The position numbers were made by a program, and so were the translations under genes. Shown in pieces: positions 20,788 to 32,935 of a stretch of DNA of 64,000 nucleotides; positions within the stretch are counted from its first letter, which is position 1; the number at the start of each line of letters is the position of its first letter. The notes beneath the pieces were generated by a model. The model saw only the letters and a list, made by a program, of their open reading frames with translations, was not told the origin of the DNA and did no database searches. The DNA is from Benincasa hispida (lineage: Eukaryota > Streptophyta > Magnoliopsida > Cucurbitales > Cucurbitaceae), in assembly GCF_009727055.1 (NCBI RefSeq), contig NC_052355.1:6080183-6144182 (forward strand). Reading direction: 5' to 3'.

Positions 20788-21060
20788 ATATGAGGCGAAG
20801 CCTGGCGAACCGAACTTGATCTTTGGAGATGAGATGGAACTACACTAACATTTTTGTAGAGAAGGCAGAATTGCAACAACACTCTTAGAGGGAGTGAAGC
20901 TACACCAATATTTTTGGAGTAGTGAAACTACACCAACATTTTAGAGAGGGAGCGAAGTTGCACAAAACTTAAGCTTTGAAGAGGAAACAGCGAAGCCACA
21001 CCAAACTTGAACTTCGAATAGGAAACAACGAAAACTCCAAACTTGACTTTAAAGAGGAAG
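20788..21060. repeat. Tandem repeat of about 45-60 bp, right part
   Basis: Continues the array of 9930-10345 (ATGAGGCGAAGCCTGGCGAACC...CTTGATCT). It passes into related units of the type GCGAAGCTACACCAACATTTTTGGAG and GAAACAGCGAAGCCACACCAAACTTGAAC. Confidence 0.75.
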
Positions 21061-21507
21061 CGAAGTGCTATTCCAAGTGTGTACCTTTAATTTACAGTGC
21101 TACCTCCTTACGAGGGATGAACATCTTTAATTTTAAGTGTTGCTCTTAACAGAGAGGACCATCTTCAATTTGGAGTGACATTCTATAATGGGGATGAACA
21201 ACATCAATCTTGCATTGTCACACTTATTTGGTTGTGGTACCATTTCTGATAGACTTAACTTAAATTTCTTTAAGTTTCCTAACACCCTTGAAAAAAGGGA
21301 TCAAGTCATGGCGTAGTTCAAGAGATTTTTTTACCGGATTGAACTTGAATTTTCCATCAAGCTACCTATGTATCCTTTATAATAAATAGGGATCAAGTCA
21401 TAATGTAGTTCAAACGATTTTTTTTTGTTTGGGTCGTTCACCTTTTAAGCTCATGTGGGCCAGGAGCAACATGTAGTTTATGCTCTTGCGTTAAGAAGCT
21501 TCTACAT
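21061..21507. other. Non-coding interior of element G
   Basis: No gag or pol motif is present below the gag tail. Two related blocks (GGGATCAAGTCATGGCGTAGTTCAA near 21298 and 21389) and 'accatcttcaatttggagtg' units show that the repeat texture continues to the end of gag. No protease or reverse transcriptase follows, as an autonomous element would need. Confidence 0.6.
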
Positions 21508-22308
21508 TTAAACTTTAGAAGCTCTTAGTTCATCATGGCTTTGATCATCCTCTTCATTTGTAGGATTCGTCAATATGATGAGCTTTGGCTTCACCATCAA
21601 GGAACCTTTTGTATTTATATCAACAGACAACTTCCTCTTCATGTGTAATGGGGCACGACTGTGAATCTTCTTCTCGTTGTTTGCTTCATGAAATGGTCTT
21701 GCCTTCAAGGTTTTCATCTTTCTTTCATGTTACTCGCTTGTCATTTTGAGACGATAAAAAACAAATGTTGAAAATCGATCTTTCTTTAATGTGAAGATAC
21801 TTAGCCTTTTGAAGGCTGAAGCTTGAGTGGAAGTAGATGTTGGACATTGGTTTTCTTCTTCTATCGTGACCATATTCAATCTTTGGAAGACTGAAGATCG
21901 AGTAGTTGAAGGTTTGATACGATCAAAGACAAAAATTCTTTGCTTAGTTTCTTTTGAATCACCGAATTCTTCAGTAGTTATATGATTGTTGTCGACTTCC
22001 ACTATGCTGACAGCATGACATGCAATAACTTCTGATACTTCCACTGGATGATTATCAAGGAAGCTTCTTGGGAGAAATTCTACCAAAGTTACTGACTGTT
22101 GAAGTTGAGGGAAGTCCTCATCTTCTTCCTTAGCAGGCTTAGGCTTCCATGTCATCTTTTTAGCTTTCTTTTTATGAGTCATGTTCCCTCTTCTATAGCC
22201 GCGATAGGAGCATGACTCTTTTTGAGTGGAATTTGGTTGTCTTCTTTCTCAACAAGTCACAAATATCCACCCTTCGTTTCCATCTTCAACAGGATCATCT
22301 TTGCTTTG
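21508..22308 (-). pseudogene. Gypsy-type gag, C-terminal half (element G)
   Basis: Two adjoining minus-strand frames (22182-21730 and 21717-21508, separated by a stop) read MTHKKKAKKMTWKPK, EDEDFPQLQQSVTLVEFLP and a set of F-x-R-L units (VFDRI, VFQRL, AFKRL, VFYRL). They continue into KPKLIILTNPTNEEDDQ. This is the basic, repeat-containing tail that follows the gag domain at 29855-31441. The two halves are separated by the 7.5-kb element 22314-29849. No pol follows. It resembles gag tails common in cucurbit gypsy elements, by memory only. Confidence 0.65.
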
Positions 22309-22313
22309 GGAAT

Positions 22314-23617
22314 TGATAGCACCGAAAATGTGTTATTTTCCTCTACTTAATTCTAGGTCATTACTATGTTTAATGCATTTATTTAATGATTTTGTAATTA
22401 TCGAGTATCTTAGAGGTAGAACTGATCGTTACGAGCTATTTGGGGTTAATTTGGAGTAATAAGGAGCTAATTTCAACAATTGGGCTTCAAAGGGACGTGA
22501 ATGGACGAAAACATCCTTAGACGGAGCGTTGCAACGCCCAGACGAGTATTGCGCAACACTATAAGGCAGTAGCTGCCCGTATTGGACAAAACAAGGTAGC
22601 ATTGCAATGCTGCGAACATAATGACCAATGTGCATGCTAGGTAGTGTTGAGATGTTGTGACCCTGCCTTATATAAGTTCTTCCCTTTTATGTCAGAAAGA
22701 GGATGCCCACCTTCGGCCTCCTGTCGATTTTTCCCTTCTTTTCCCTTATCCACTTGTATTTTGCGATGTTTCTTTAGTAGTTAATCGAGTAATGCTGGAT
22801 TGTAACTTCTCATCCCCTATGGGAAGGTAAGATGTCGGTTTCTTAGTTTAGGGATTTGGAGAAACTCGATGTAATTTATGAGATTTTAATTTAATGCTTT
22901 ATTCAAACATGTTTATGGGCTTTGATCTGAATCTATATCTATGAATTGCATGATTTTTTATTGTTGATTGACGCCCAATAATTTTTTCATGTAAATTCTA
23001 ACACTTTGAGATTACCTTGTAATATCTGACACATATTTATAAGATAATCATATTGGAAGCACTAGGTTAGTTAGACAAAAAGTAGCAGCCTAGAGAAAAA
23101 CCACATTGATTGTTTAATTGGACGTTGGAAATTAAACTCATCTTAGCGTAATCCTTAGACATTAATGTGATTCGTTAATTTGTATGGAGCGGATTCATTT
23201 TCTGTGCATTTTGAGTAATTAGATAATTAAGACCATGGTTGGGATTCCAATCAATTGGGCTAAGCATAAATAAGAAATTTGAGTCATAAATTGGGTCGAT
23301 GATCTAAATTACATTGGGCAAATCCGTTCCTGTAAACTAAGACATCTTGGTTAATTGTGCTTCTATTTTTACTTTTCTTGCATTTTTATTTTCATACAAT
23401 TTTAATTATCCAACCATACCAATCCCCTCCCCCCATTTATCACTTTAACTAAAAACAAACTTGATGAACTAATCTTTCGCGCTTCCCTGAGATTCGACCC
23501 CGGACATACCGCTTGTACTACTATTTAGTATAAGTAATTAGTGTGGTAATTTATAAATATTATTTGCGCACGTGCGGTTAACAGGCGATGGTAAATTCGA
23601 CAACCTTCCAAATCGAC
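22314..23617 (+). mobile_element. 5' LTR of the gag-only Athila-like element
   Basis: Starts TGATAGCACCGAAAATGTG and contains TATATAAG at 22669-22676 (CCTTATATAAGTTCTTCCC). It ends near 'ggcgatggtaaattcgacaacc', just before the primer-site relic. It matches 28549-29849 block by block. Confidence 0.8.
22669..22676 (+). promoter_or_regulatory. TATA box in the 5' LTR
   Basis: TATATAAG followed by TTCTTCCCTTTTA. The 3' LTR has the equivalent CTTTATAAGTTCTTCCC at about 28868-28884. This is a likely LTR promoter, now in a decayed element. Confidence 0.55.
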
Positions 23618-23632
23618 ATCGTTGCCGAGGAA
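23614..23632 (+). promoter_or_regulatory. Decayed primer-binding site
   Basis: CGACATCGTTGCCGAGGAA follows the 5' LTR, a worn form of the TGGCGCCGTTGCCGGGGA Athila site. CGTTGCCG remains intact. Confidence 0.5.
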
Positions 23633-23707
23633 GCCAATTAGTTCTTCTTAGTTAGTTTTTTGTTAAAATTTATTTTGCTTTGATTTCTTTTCTTTTTGTG
23701 TCAGTTA

Positions 23708-24940
23708 AGCATGGCAGGATTTCTAAATAAATCTTCGACTTCCAAAGGCCAAGTTGCAAATTTCGATGACGAGATAGGTTACCTTTGTCACGAGCTTTCC
23801 GAGTTGACTTCCTTGGTTGGCTCGTTGGTGAAAAGGAGATCACAACAAGTAAAGGTGTGCGGGAGTTTCCTACTCAAGGGGCATCCCACGCAAGCATGCC
23901 TGAGGTTGCGGTGGATGCCAGCACCATGTGGATTCGTCGAGGAAGGGTATTATGGTCCTTGGGACTACGAGCCTCACCATTCTTTGTGGGAGGTGTCCTT
24001 TGGCCATAGATACTCAAGATGGCAACAAGGCTTTGGTGGCCAAGATTTCATAGCACCATACCAGTCGACTCATGCTTAGTCTTCAGGGTCAGGTATGTCT
24101 TTAGAGGCTTTGGTTATGGAGCTTGGTTATAGATCTTTTAAGATTGAGTAGGACAACCTCCGTAGGCAGCAAAAGTTCGAGCGCATCCAACATGAGAGTC
24201 TTTACCCCGATGCAGAGGCTAGAACTAACTTGCAAAGTCTTAATGACCTTGTTGCTCGACTTGCAACTACAACTGGAAGGTCGGACGAGCCATTGCCAGA
24301 ACATTCCTTTGATTTTCCTAAGACTCAGAGGCATGAGGTAGTCCATGTCGACATGGTGGAGGAGCAGGAACCACTTCTTGGAGATTCGTGCCTAGGTATG
24401 ACTTTGGAGTTTTTAGTTTCTGAACTTGCTAATAGTACTTCTCAGTTTCGGTAGGATACAAAAAAAATTTAGTAGAATTTTCAAGCTCGGCTGCATAGAT
24501 TGATCACCCATGTTGCCCAGTTAAACAAAGCCATGCAGAAACTGGAAAGCATGCCAGAGTAGTCCATCATCTATACCTCGGAGGCCGAGTTCCTTGCAGA
24601 CTGCTACTACTTCAATGATGATGAGGACGTCACTCCATGCTTGCAAGTTTGTGAGGTTAAGGAGAACTCTAAGCCTAAATCTAATGACATCCAGGTGATA
24701 GAGTTAGAGGTCGAAAGACCTTACCCTGTTCTGACTCCTGGTATTTTGTATATATCAAAGTTTTGTTCCTCTAATCCTTACGAGTCTATTGAGTCTTTTA
24801 TATGTTTTGACTCTTTTGGGTCACTTGAGTCTTTTGACTCTTTCTTTTTACCTTTCTTACCGTATTTTAAAAAACCAAAATTTGACCTGTTTGGTTCTCT
24901 TCAGAAGATGAGAAACCTTACTTCGAGCAATCAACGTTAA
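23708..24940 (+). pseudogene. Gag-like coding region of the Athila-like element
   Basis: Frames read MAGFLNKSSTSKGQVANF, ELSELTSLVGSLV, CGSFLLKGHPTQAC (a worn zinc knuckle) and YYGPWDYEPHHSLW. Then come 'RLHRLITHVAQLNKAMQKLE' coiled-coil text, SEAEFLADCYYFND and a Ser/Phe-rich tail to 24940. There are at least five stops (near 24079, 24150, 24454, 24470 and 24560) and frame changes. The order corresponds to the C-terminal half of an Athila gag; the central gag domain and all of pol are absent. A particle-forming function is inferred for the ancestor only. Confidence 0.6.
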
Positions 24941-25349
24941 AAAATTGCCCTTCTTGGATGGAGCTAGGTGAAAAAAAATTATTGCTTTCTTTATTTGTTT
25001 TCTAGATTAGGTTTTTTTTTTTTTTTTTGCTTTTGTTTTGTAGGGACGACCTAGAAGAGAGGAGAGCATATTTTTGGAAGGCGAGCCTACTACCATCACC
25101 ATCCCGTGTGCGACATTGTTATCAGGGGAGGTTTTCTGTTCCCCTATCTTTATTTTATTATTGATCATTACTTGAGATACATTGGGGACAATGTATTATT
25201 TTAAGTTGGGAGTGAAGGTATATTCTGGTTGTTGGGGTCCTTGAGTGTTGTGCTTGAATAATGATTGTATGCTTAATTTGCTTGCTTGCTCTCTTTCTTG
25301 GTTTGTTACGATGATGTAGTTGATGACACACCCTTTTGTGATTAGGTTT
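24941..25349 (+). other. Non-coding interior, left of the solo LTR
   Basis: Includes a poly-T run (25014-25028) and CATTGGGGACAATGTATTATTTTAAG followed by TTGGGAGTGAAGG. This is Athila-style post-gag text with a polypurine-like stretch. No frame is open. Confidence 0.5.
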
Positions 25350-25856
25350 GCATGTGTAATGACCCGACCCCCTAGGACTCAGGTAAGGCCGTTACTAGAA
25401 TAAATGCATGCACAGAATTTAAAAAATGACGCTCAGTTATTTGAAATAAATGCTAATTAAATAAGAGAAGTTCAAATGACGTTTATTAAATGCAATTGTT
25501 AAAACAGTTAATAGGGTACCTAGTGACACGATCACGAATTTCAAAATGCATATAAAAGAAATAATCCTTAGTAATAAATTGTAAATAGTAAAACCAAATA
25601 ACATATTTCAAAATGCAGAAGCAAAAAGGTCTAGTCCCAGTGACACGATCACGAATTTCGTTGCGCCATCGCCGACACATCTTTACCTTTTCCTGAAACA
25701 TCAACATAAGAAAGAATGAGTATGAAATACTCAGTAAGTAACCCTACCACTGGGGTCAGGCTAGGCATATGTGTCCTCTAGATACCCACATATGGCACAT
25801 AAATACATGTAACCTATAAGATACTGAGTCCTATCCTATTGTAGTTAAGTATGCCC

Positions 25857-26005
25857 ACAAAACTGGTGAATCCCGAAGGAAACACAAAATTGGTGAATCC
25901 CGAAGGAAACACAAAACTGGTGAATCCCGAAGGAAACATAAACTGGTGAATCTCGAAGGAAACACAAAACTGGTGAATCCCGAAGAAACACAAACTGGTG
26001 AACAT
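25857..26005. repeat. 25-bp tandem repeat, about six copies
   Basis: AAACTGGTGAATCCCGAAGGAAACAC units run head to tail with lengths of 24-26 bases, inside the solo LTR. No spacer separates units. Confidence 0.9.
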
Positions 26006-26879
26006 CTAACTAATCAATGAGGATATTCACATAGTCTTAACATGCTAAGATTCAACATCGTACAGTTCTAAAGCATACATAAAAATCCTTAATACCATGG
26101 CTCCATCACATACCCATAATTCTTAACAACATATTATACATCATCCATGTATAACTTATATCATAAAGCCACAACATACAAGTATGCCTCAACGCCAGCA
26201 GATCAGACATCGACATATGAAAACACATACTATCACATACTAACGATCAAGCACTTAGGTATGTATGCAAACAAACTAGAATTTGTGCCAGAATATAGTT
26301 TGATTCAAGTCATACTGTCAATCAACATGCTAACAGTTACCATAACATACACTTATCATGCTAGCATACAACTAGAGCCTGGCCCGTGGGCGGTTCCAGT
26401 GATAAGATTACTTACCTTAATCGAAAATCCACATATAAACTCAGACAATCAAATGGTGGCTGCGACTTGAAGAAATGACCCTACCATATGAATACAACCA
26501 TTAAGTTTCAGTCCAAAAATAATTGCGACAACTCAGATTCAAAACCACAATACCCAATAGCTTACCCAAGGAACTTGGTTAACAACCACTCCAAAATCTC
26601 CTTCCAACAGATTTTAACTCCCCAAAGGACGACAACTTGGAACCTTAAAGGTACAAGGATTAAGTCAAACCTAGTTTAGAAATCAGAGCGTGCCCACAAA
26701 CCAACAATAGGGACTATAATCCTTACCAAAACTCTTGTCGAACGATCTCGGACCCGCTGGACAGCCACTCCAATAGTTTCCTCGATTCAAAACTAAGACA
26801 AAAAAAATAATTCGAATAAGTTAACCTTCATTCCAAACTTAATAGGGTCCAAAATTCCACCAAACTTGACAAAAGGCTT

Positions 26880-27310
26880 ACCTAAAACTGCTAGATCCGG
26901 CGAACCCAAAGGTGACAGCAGGGGCGGACAGCGAATGGAGGGCGGCAACGGGGCGACGGACGTGTAGATCCGGTTGCTGGGCTCCGACCTGGGGGAAAAC
27001 AGCACAGGGCGGTGATCCAAAATGGGAGCGGCGGCAGTCCGGCTCGTTTGGCAAAGGGAGGCACGACGACGAGGGTGTGGTCTGACCGGCAGGATCTGGT
27101 CGGCCAAAACCCACGAAGCGGCGAGCAACAAAGTTGGAGGGAGGTCGACAGCTGGGCGACTGGTGGCAGTGGTGCGACCAGTTGAAAGCGACGTGCGGCA
27201 CTTCGAGGTCGACGAACGGCGGTCGGTTGGAGGCGCACGGCGACTTGGGTGCGGCAGCTGGGCGTGCGGCAAGGAAGAAGAAATCAGTGAGGGAGAAAGT
27301 GAGGGGTGGG
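26880..27310 (-). promoter_or_regulatory. GC- and CpG-rich block in the solo LTR
   Basis: GC content is far above the surroundings, with dense CG dinucleotides (GGCGAGCAAC, GGCGACGGACG, GCGACGTGCGGC). It ends at a GGGGTGGGGGGCCC run followed by TTTTTATAAAAAATA. On the minus strand the order AT-rich TATA-like stretch then GC-rich block fits a promoter and leader near the LTR 5' third. This is an inference from composition. Confidence 0.45.
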
Positions 27311-27631
27311 GGGCCCTTTTTATAAAAAATATAATAAAATAATAATGATAATAATAAAAGGAAAATAGTATAACTTTAATTAGATTTTTTCCTTAACTCA
27401 CTTTATACTATTTAATTTATTTCCTTTTTCCAAAAATAATTAATTCCTGCCATAACTTTTTTTTCCAATTGAAATTTTTTTGAATAAATTCCACGACAAC
27501 ACTTATATCTTTGCATTTATACTTTAAATTCAGAATTCCAAACATGTCCTTCAACTAAGGACAATTACTGAAAAGGGAAAAAATTTTACATAAAAATAAA
27601 TAAATAAAAAGGTGTGGGATGTTACAGCATG

Positions 27632-28534
27632 AAACTATGTTTAAAGAGCATGATCATGATTTTTAGCCCATTTAAAAAAAATTTCTTATCTCCATGCATC
27701 TTTAAGTCCCTTGTCCAACGAAGTTAGTACTTGCATGCTTGGAGTCATATTATGGGGCTTATGTTTTTTTTTTTTTGTCACCCTGAAAGGCCTGGGTGAT
27801 ACGTGTTAAGTGACTAAAGCTCAACCTAGTAATGCATGTCTAAGTTTTTGCATAACTCTTGTTTTGTATTATAAAGGCTAGGTGTAGAGTATGTAAATAT
27901 CAAGTTTGTAAAAGGCAGAGTATGTTGTAAAGTAGAAGCAAGTTGTATGTTATTTTCAAATGTGATTACTCCTCTTTCTTGGGTTATGATTAACCTCGGT
28001 CGGCTATGACACCCATAGTTTTCCTCTGAGCTAAAGTACCCTGATGAATGGTAAGCTTCAGCACCTTATTAGGAGACATTGCTCATAGTTGGATGACTCG
28101 CATGACACCCATGTGGGCAAGCCAAAACTAAGGTGATGTGTGTAGATAAGACTTCTTCTTTTGTGTAAATATATATATAAGAGGGGTAAAATAAAAGTTT
28201 GGTTTCCTTAAGTGTGTCATTACAAAGTTGAGTCTAGGAAGCTTGGCACATGAGCCTTCAAGCCAGTGTAGGGGGAAAACGAATTGAGAGCCTTATAAAA
28301 CCATTCCGAGCTTTGCGAGCTTAATTAGTAAGGCTTTTGACTCACTCATACATGAGTAGGATTAGAATCATTTTTAAACGTGTTTCATTTATTGATTGTA
28401 ATCTAATTATATTTTTTTATTGGAATCTAATCCTTATAGACTGTTGAAACTAGAGTAACGACCCTTGTGATTGAGCAAGCATAATCTTTTGTGTGAATGT
28501 TTGATTTTACCTTGCTCGAGGACGATCAAGAATT
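27632..28534 (+). other. Non-coding 3' interior of the Athila-like element
   Basis: Contains text whose reverse counterpart is in the Athila tail at 10560-10650 (GACTCGCATGACACCCATGTGGGCAAGCCAAAACTAAGG). No coding frame is seen. It leads into the polypurine tract at 28535. Confidence 0.55.
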
Positions 28535-28548
28535 AAGTTGGGGGTATT
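28535..28548 (+). promoter_or_regulatory. Polypurine tract before the 3' LTR
   Basis: AAGTTGGGGGTATT directly precedes the LTR start TGATAGCACCG. It is the expected plus-strand priming site. Confidence 0.65.
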
Positions 28549-29849
28549 TGATAGCACCGAAAATATGCCATTTTCCTCTGCTTAATTCTAAGTCGTTACT
28601 ATGTTTAATGTGTTTATTTGATAATTTTGTAGGTATCGAGCATCTTGGAGATAGAATCGGTCGTTATGAGCTATTTGGGGTTAATTTAAAGCAACAAGAA
28701 TCTAGCAACGGGACTTCAAAGGGACATGAATGGACGAAAACACCCCTATACAGAGCATTGCACAACGTTATAAGCCAGTAGCTGCCCGTATTGGACAAAA
28801 CAGGGCAGCATCAATATGCTGCGAACATAATGACGTGCTAGGTAGCATTGTAATGTTACGACCTTGCCTTTATAAGTTCTTCCCTTTTAGGTCAGAAAGA
28901 GGATGCCCACCTTCAGCCTCCAGCCGATTTTTCCTTTCTTTTCCCTCATCCACTTGTCTTTTGGGGCGTTTCTTTAGTAGTTAATCGAGTAATGCCAAAT
29001 TGTAACTTCTCATCCCCCATGGGAAGGTAAGATGTTGATTTCTTCGTTTAGAGATTCTGAGGAACTCAATGTAATTTATGAGAATTTAATTTAATGATTT
29101 ATTCGAACTTGTTTATAGGTTTTGATCTGAATTTATATGTATGAATTGCATGGGTTTGATTGTTTATTGATACTCAATAATTTTATCGTGACATCCAATA
29201 ATTTTGTCATGTAAATTCTAATGCTTTAAGATTAGCTTGTAATATCTGATGTGTATTTATAGGATAATCACATTGGAAGCAATAGTTTAGGCAAAAAGGA
29301 CCATTCCTAGCAACCTAGAGAAAAACTGCATTGATTGTTTAATTAGACGTTGGAAATTAACACTTATCTTAGCATAATTCCTAGATGTTAATGCGATTTA
29401 TTAATTTGTATTAAGTAGATTTGTTTTCTATGCATTTTGACTAATTAGGTCATTAGACCATTGGTTGGGATTCTCGATTAATTGGGCTAAGCATAAACAA
29501 GAAATTTGAGTCACAAATTGGGTCGATAATCTAAATTACATTGGGCAAATCCATTCCTCTAAACTAAGACATCTCGATTAATTGTACTTCTATCTTTACT
29601 TTTCTTGCATATTTTATTTTCAATTTCGATTATCCAACCATACCAATACCACCCCCTCCCATTTATCACTTTAACTGAAAAAAAACTTGATGAACTAATC
29701 TTCTGCGCTTCCCTGAGGTTCAACCCAGACTTGCCGCTTGTACTATTAGTTAGTATAAGTAGTTGGTCTGGTGATTTATAAATATTATTTGGGTAGGCAT
29801 GGATTTACGGGCGATGGTAAATTTGATGACCTTCTAGAAATATGTTGTT
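28549..29849 (+). mobile_element. 3' LTR of the gag-only Athila-like element
   Basis: 1.30 kb, aligned throughout with 22314-23617. The 22500s block AGCGTTGCAACGCCCAGACGAG is shortened here. It ends near 'gatgaccttctagaaatatgttgtta' beside AGAAT. Confidence 0.8.
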
Positions 29850-29854
29850 AGAAT

Positions 29855-31441
29855 TTGTAGTTGGAACCAAACGATCATAGGTTCAAAGGTCCCAAAATGG
29901 TGAAGCTTTCTCTTTGATCATAAGACGTAGATGGTGTTGGAACACTTAAGTCATTGCTACTGCAACATGATTTGTTTGAGCTATTTCATCAAGATTCGAC
30001 TCCTTTTTTCATGAGCCAACTTCAAAATTACCTCTTTTATCACGAAGCACTTATCCACTGGGTGGTTAATGATTTAGTGATGCTTGGAGTAGTTAAGATT
30101 ATCTACTTTTTCTAGCTGCTTCGACTGCTTGCATTATGTGAGTTGAATGAGTTATTTCTCTAATAATTGCTCCAACATGTCTGCAATATCAAAACCAGGG
30201 AATGGATTAACTTTTTCCTACCTTTCTTTAAGAGTTGAATGAGGCTTCTCACCCTCATCGTGTTTTCTTTCAAATTTTGTTTGTTTTCCTTTAGAGAAAA
30301 AATTTAGTGGGGTCGTATTGACGATCATAGATTCTGTTATGGCACTATTCACAATATTATCAGTGCCTTTAATTTCTTTCTTATCCTTTCTCCCCTCAGG
30401 GACTAGGAAATTTTTATTTCCACTATTGGCGATGTCGAGCTCCATGTCATGAGCGCGTATTGCCAACTCCTCAAATGTACGAGGTCTTATCCCTTGGAGG
30501 ATGTAGGGAAACTCCTAGTACATGCCTTGGGTGCACATCTCCATTGCGAATAAGTCAGTGAGTCTGTCTTTGCAATCAAACTCAGAGCTCTCCACCAGTT
30601 GATGTAGTCTATGACTGGCTCTCCCTTCTACTACTTCATGCTTGTCAGCTTCATCATGCTGACGATACGCCGAGTGCTATAAAAGCAGTTGAGGAACTCT
30701 TTTTCCAACTGTTACCAATTGTCAATCACTTCAGGCTCTAGATCAGTATACCAATCAAAAGCATTTTCTTTCAAGGTACGAACGAACTGTTTGACTAGTT
30801 GGTCTCCTCTAGTTCCATTCTTTTTGCAAGTTTTAATGAAATGAGCAACATGTTGTTTCGAATTGCCCTTTCCATCTAACTACTGGAACTTTAGAGGTTG
30901 ATACCTAGCTGGCATTCTCAGGTTGTCAATTCTATTGGTGTACGACTTGGAGTACATAAAAAAGATTGCAACGGTCCTCCATACAACGCCCTTATGGAGT
31001 TTGTAATCATATTCTGTAGCTGTCGAACTGATAGGGAGGTGGTAGAGGTGGATTGTTGCAGCTGACTTTCCTACAACATAGTCTTTCCTTTGTCATTGGC
31101 TTTGGTAGTTGAAGTTTGACTCGTTTCAGCAATTTCTCGAGCTTATATTTGATCTCTTACGACAGCGATTTCATGGTCTCACTCCTCAACAACTTTTATT
31201 AAGAGATTTATCTTCTTTTCCATCTCTACCATGGCTAGCTCGGTCGTTACGTCAGCCATCATGATAGATACTACATTAAAGAATGATTTTGTCTTAGAAC
31301 GATCAGAAGCAGGAGCATAGTTATCGAACAAGGGATTTTCTGTGATGAAGATCCCACATTTAGAAGATTCCATCAATTGTTCATAGATTTTCTTTGTGAG
31401 GAAAGAACCTTGTTCTTGTTCCTGCATGATATCCTTTGAAT
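29855..31441 (-). pseudogene. Gypsy-type gag, N-terminal and central domain (element G)
   Basis: Minus-strand pieces in order are: MMADVTTELAMVEMEKKINLL (31260-31200), then AHFIKTCKKNGTRGDQLVKQF, NAFDWYTDLEPE, FLNCFYSTRR and KGEPVIDYI (about 30840-30590). This is the Retrotrans_gag domain, which forms particles. Then come [10 protein letters not shown] and basic KKEIKG text (30466-30218), and SHPVDKCF-like knuckle text near 30050. Frames change at least four times with several stops. The upstream end is cut by the Copia insertion at 31442. The rest of gag resumes at 22308 after the 22314-29849 insertion. Confidence 0.75.
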
Positions 31442-32935
31442 TGAAGGTAATCGGAATCAGGATTTCCATAAGCAGCGGAAGTAATACTATTGCAAATTAC
31501 AATCATGAATCAACAATACATTTACAATCGACTTCAAACAAACGATTATATAGATATTTTCAGAAATTATAGCATGAACAATACAGAAGAAAAGAGATTA
31601 AACTCTATACAAACATCGGCAGAAGCGTCTCCACACTCCGATGCGCAACTCTGATCGAACAATAGAAACAACAAGCACTCGATCTACACGAACACAGCGT
31701 GAACACTTCACGCTCTTCCTCAACTATCTTCTCGGTCACGAACTCCTCCGCAACACGAACTCCTCCGCGGTACCACGAACGGCCTCCAGAAAACCTTGAT
31801 GGTGTCGAGTTGAGTCTACCACCACCAACAAGGCGACCTTGGTATTCTCAGTGTGAGAATCCATAGGGTGGGCTCTATTCGAACTTGGTAATGAAAGCAG
31901 AAACGAACTGGATGAAACAACGATCACGTACACAATTGGCAAGTGGGAGAAGTTTGGGGACCTATCGTATAGTCGCATTGCCCAATTGTTTAGATGAAGC
32001 TATGTTGTATCGTCTAGAAAAAACCTATGCGATTGTTTAGCTCTATCGTTTAGCTTGTTGTCGCGTACAGGCTCTACAACGATCATTTTACTTGGGCTTG
32101 CGATCGTCTAGCAAAGCTATGAAATCGTTAGTAAACACTGCACGACCGTTTAGCTCACACCTGCACATCGTTTAGCTCGCCCAGATTCGTTTAATAAATC
32201 TGTATTTACTTGACGACTCGTGAGTTCTTTTTTGCGAGAGAAAAAAAACTCAAATCGTTTTCAATCTTTTTGTTAAAACTTCTTTTCAAATTAGGGAAAC
32301 CACTTTCCTTTTAAACTCACGGTTACATGATCTAAATAAACCATACACTATTTGGTATTTAAAAGAAAACGTATTAATTATCAATAATTAATATTATTAT
32401 AACATAAATGATAACCAACTTATCATACTATATTTATAACCTATAGTTTTAATATTTCATCTTACGAAACTATAAACCATAGTTCTTTTTCTATTCCATG
32501 GTACTTAATGAAAATCTCATTTACATCAATCCTCCACTAGATGTATCTTATACATCATACCGATTATATCATATATAATCAAAATACCTCTTGTCAATTT
32601 GATCATTTCAAATCAACACCAAGAATGATCACTCAACAGAATCCAAGCGTACCAAGTGGGACCTCATGACCTGTAGATCCGAAGCTTCAACGTATATGAA
32701 TAACTGACTAAACTCTTTAGTCATGGGATCCATCATCTGTTAACTGCCAGACATTCCACTAAAGACCGTACAGCTTAACTCTCCTCACTATAGATATATT
32801 ATGTGTCCATCTTAACCATGAACAATGTGACAACCCTTCACAGATCGCTCGTAAGTATAGTTGGGCCAATAACCGTTATGCCCCTGTAGTTACATCTGTC
32901 TCCTTAAGTACCACTGATCCCTCTAATGAACATAA

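Larger units (their letters stand above)
25355..27626 (-). mobile_element. Solo LTR, chromovirus (Tekay/Del)-like, 2.27 kb
   Basis: On the minus strand it starts TGTAACATCCCACACC (27626) and ends GGGTCGGGTCATTACA (25355). The perfect 5-bp duplication GCATG lies at 25350-25354 and 27627-27631. No internal region is present, as expected after LTR-LTR recombination. The TGTAACATCCCAC start is typical of large gypsy chromovirus LTRs. It holds the 25-bp tandem repeat and a GC-rich block. Frames through the GC-rich block are on both strands and are not genes. Confidence 0.85.
22314..29849 (+). mobile_element. Gag-only Athila-like LTR element (non-autonomous)
   Basis: LTRs of 1.30 kb (22314-23617 and 28549-29849) start TGATAGCACCG and flank an interior with a corrupted Athila primer site, one gag-like coding region, no protease, RT or integrase, and a polypurine tract. 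Flanks GGAAT (22309-22313) and AGAAT (29850-29854) differ by one base. The gag of element G reads up to both sides. A 2.27-kb solo LTR (25355-27626) sits inside. LTR divergence, roughly 10-15 percent by eye, points to an old insertion. It needs an autonomous partner for its enzymes. Confidence 0.8.

Noticed and set aside
25857..26005. CRISPR-like array of 25-bp repeats
   Set aside because: Units abut without spacers, the sequence is plant LTR DNA, and no cas gene exists.
26793..27342. Overlapping frames of 90-160 codons on both strands in the GC-rich block
   Set aside because: Arg/Pro/Ala-rich frames occur in all phases on both strands, as expected of high GC with few stops; they lie inside a solo LTR.
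31736..31978. An 80-codon minus-strand protein repeated at 43356-43595 (SNRAHPMDSHTENTKVALLV)
   Set aside because: The two copies are the 3' and 5' LTRs of one Copia element, so their likeness is LTR identity, not gene conservation.
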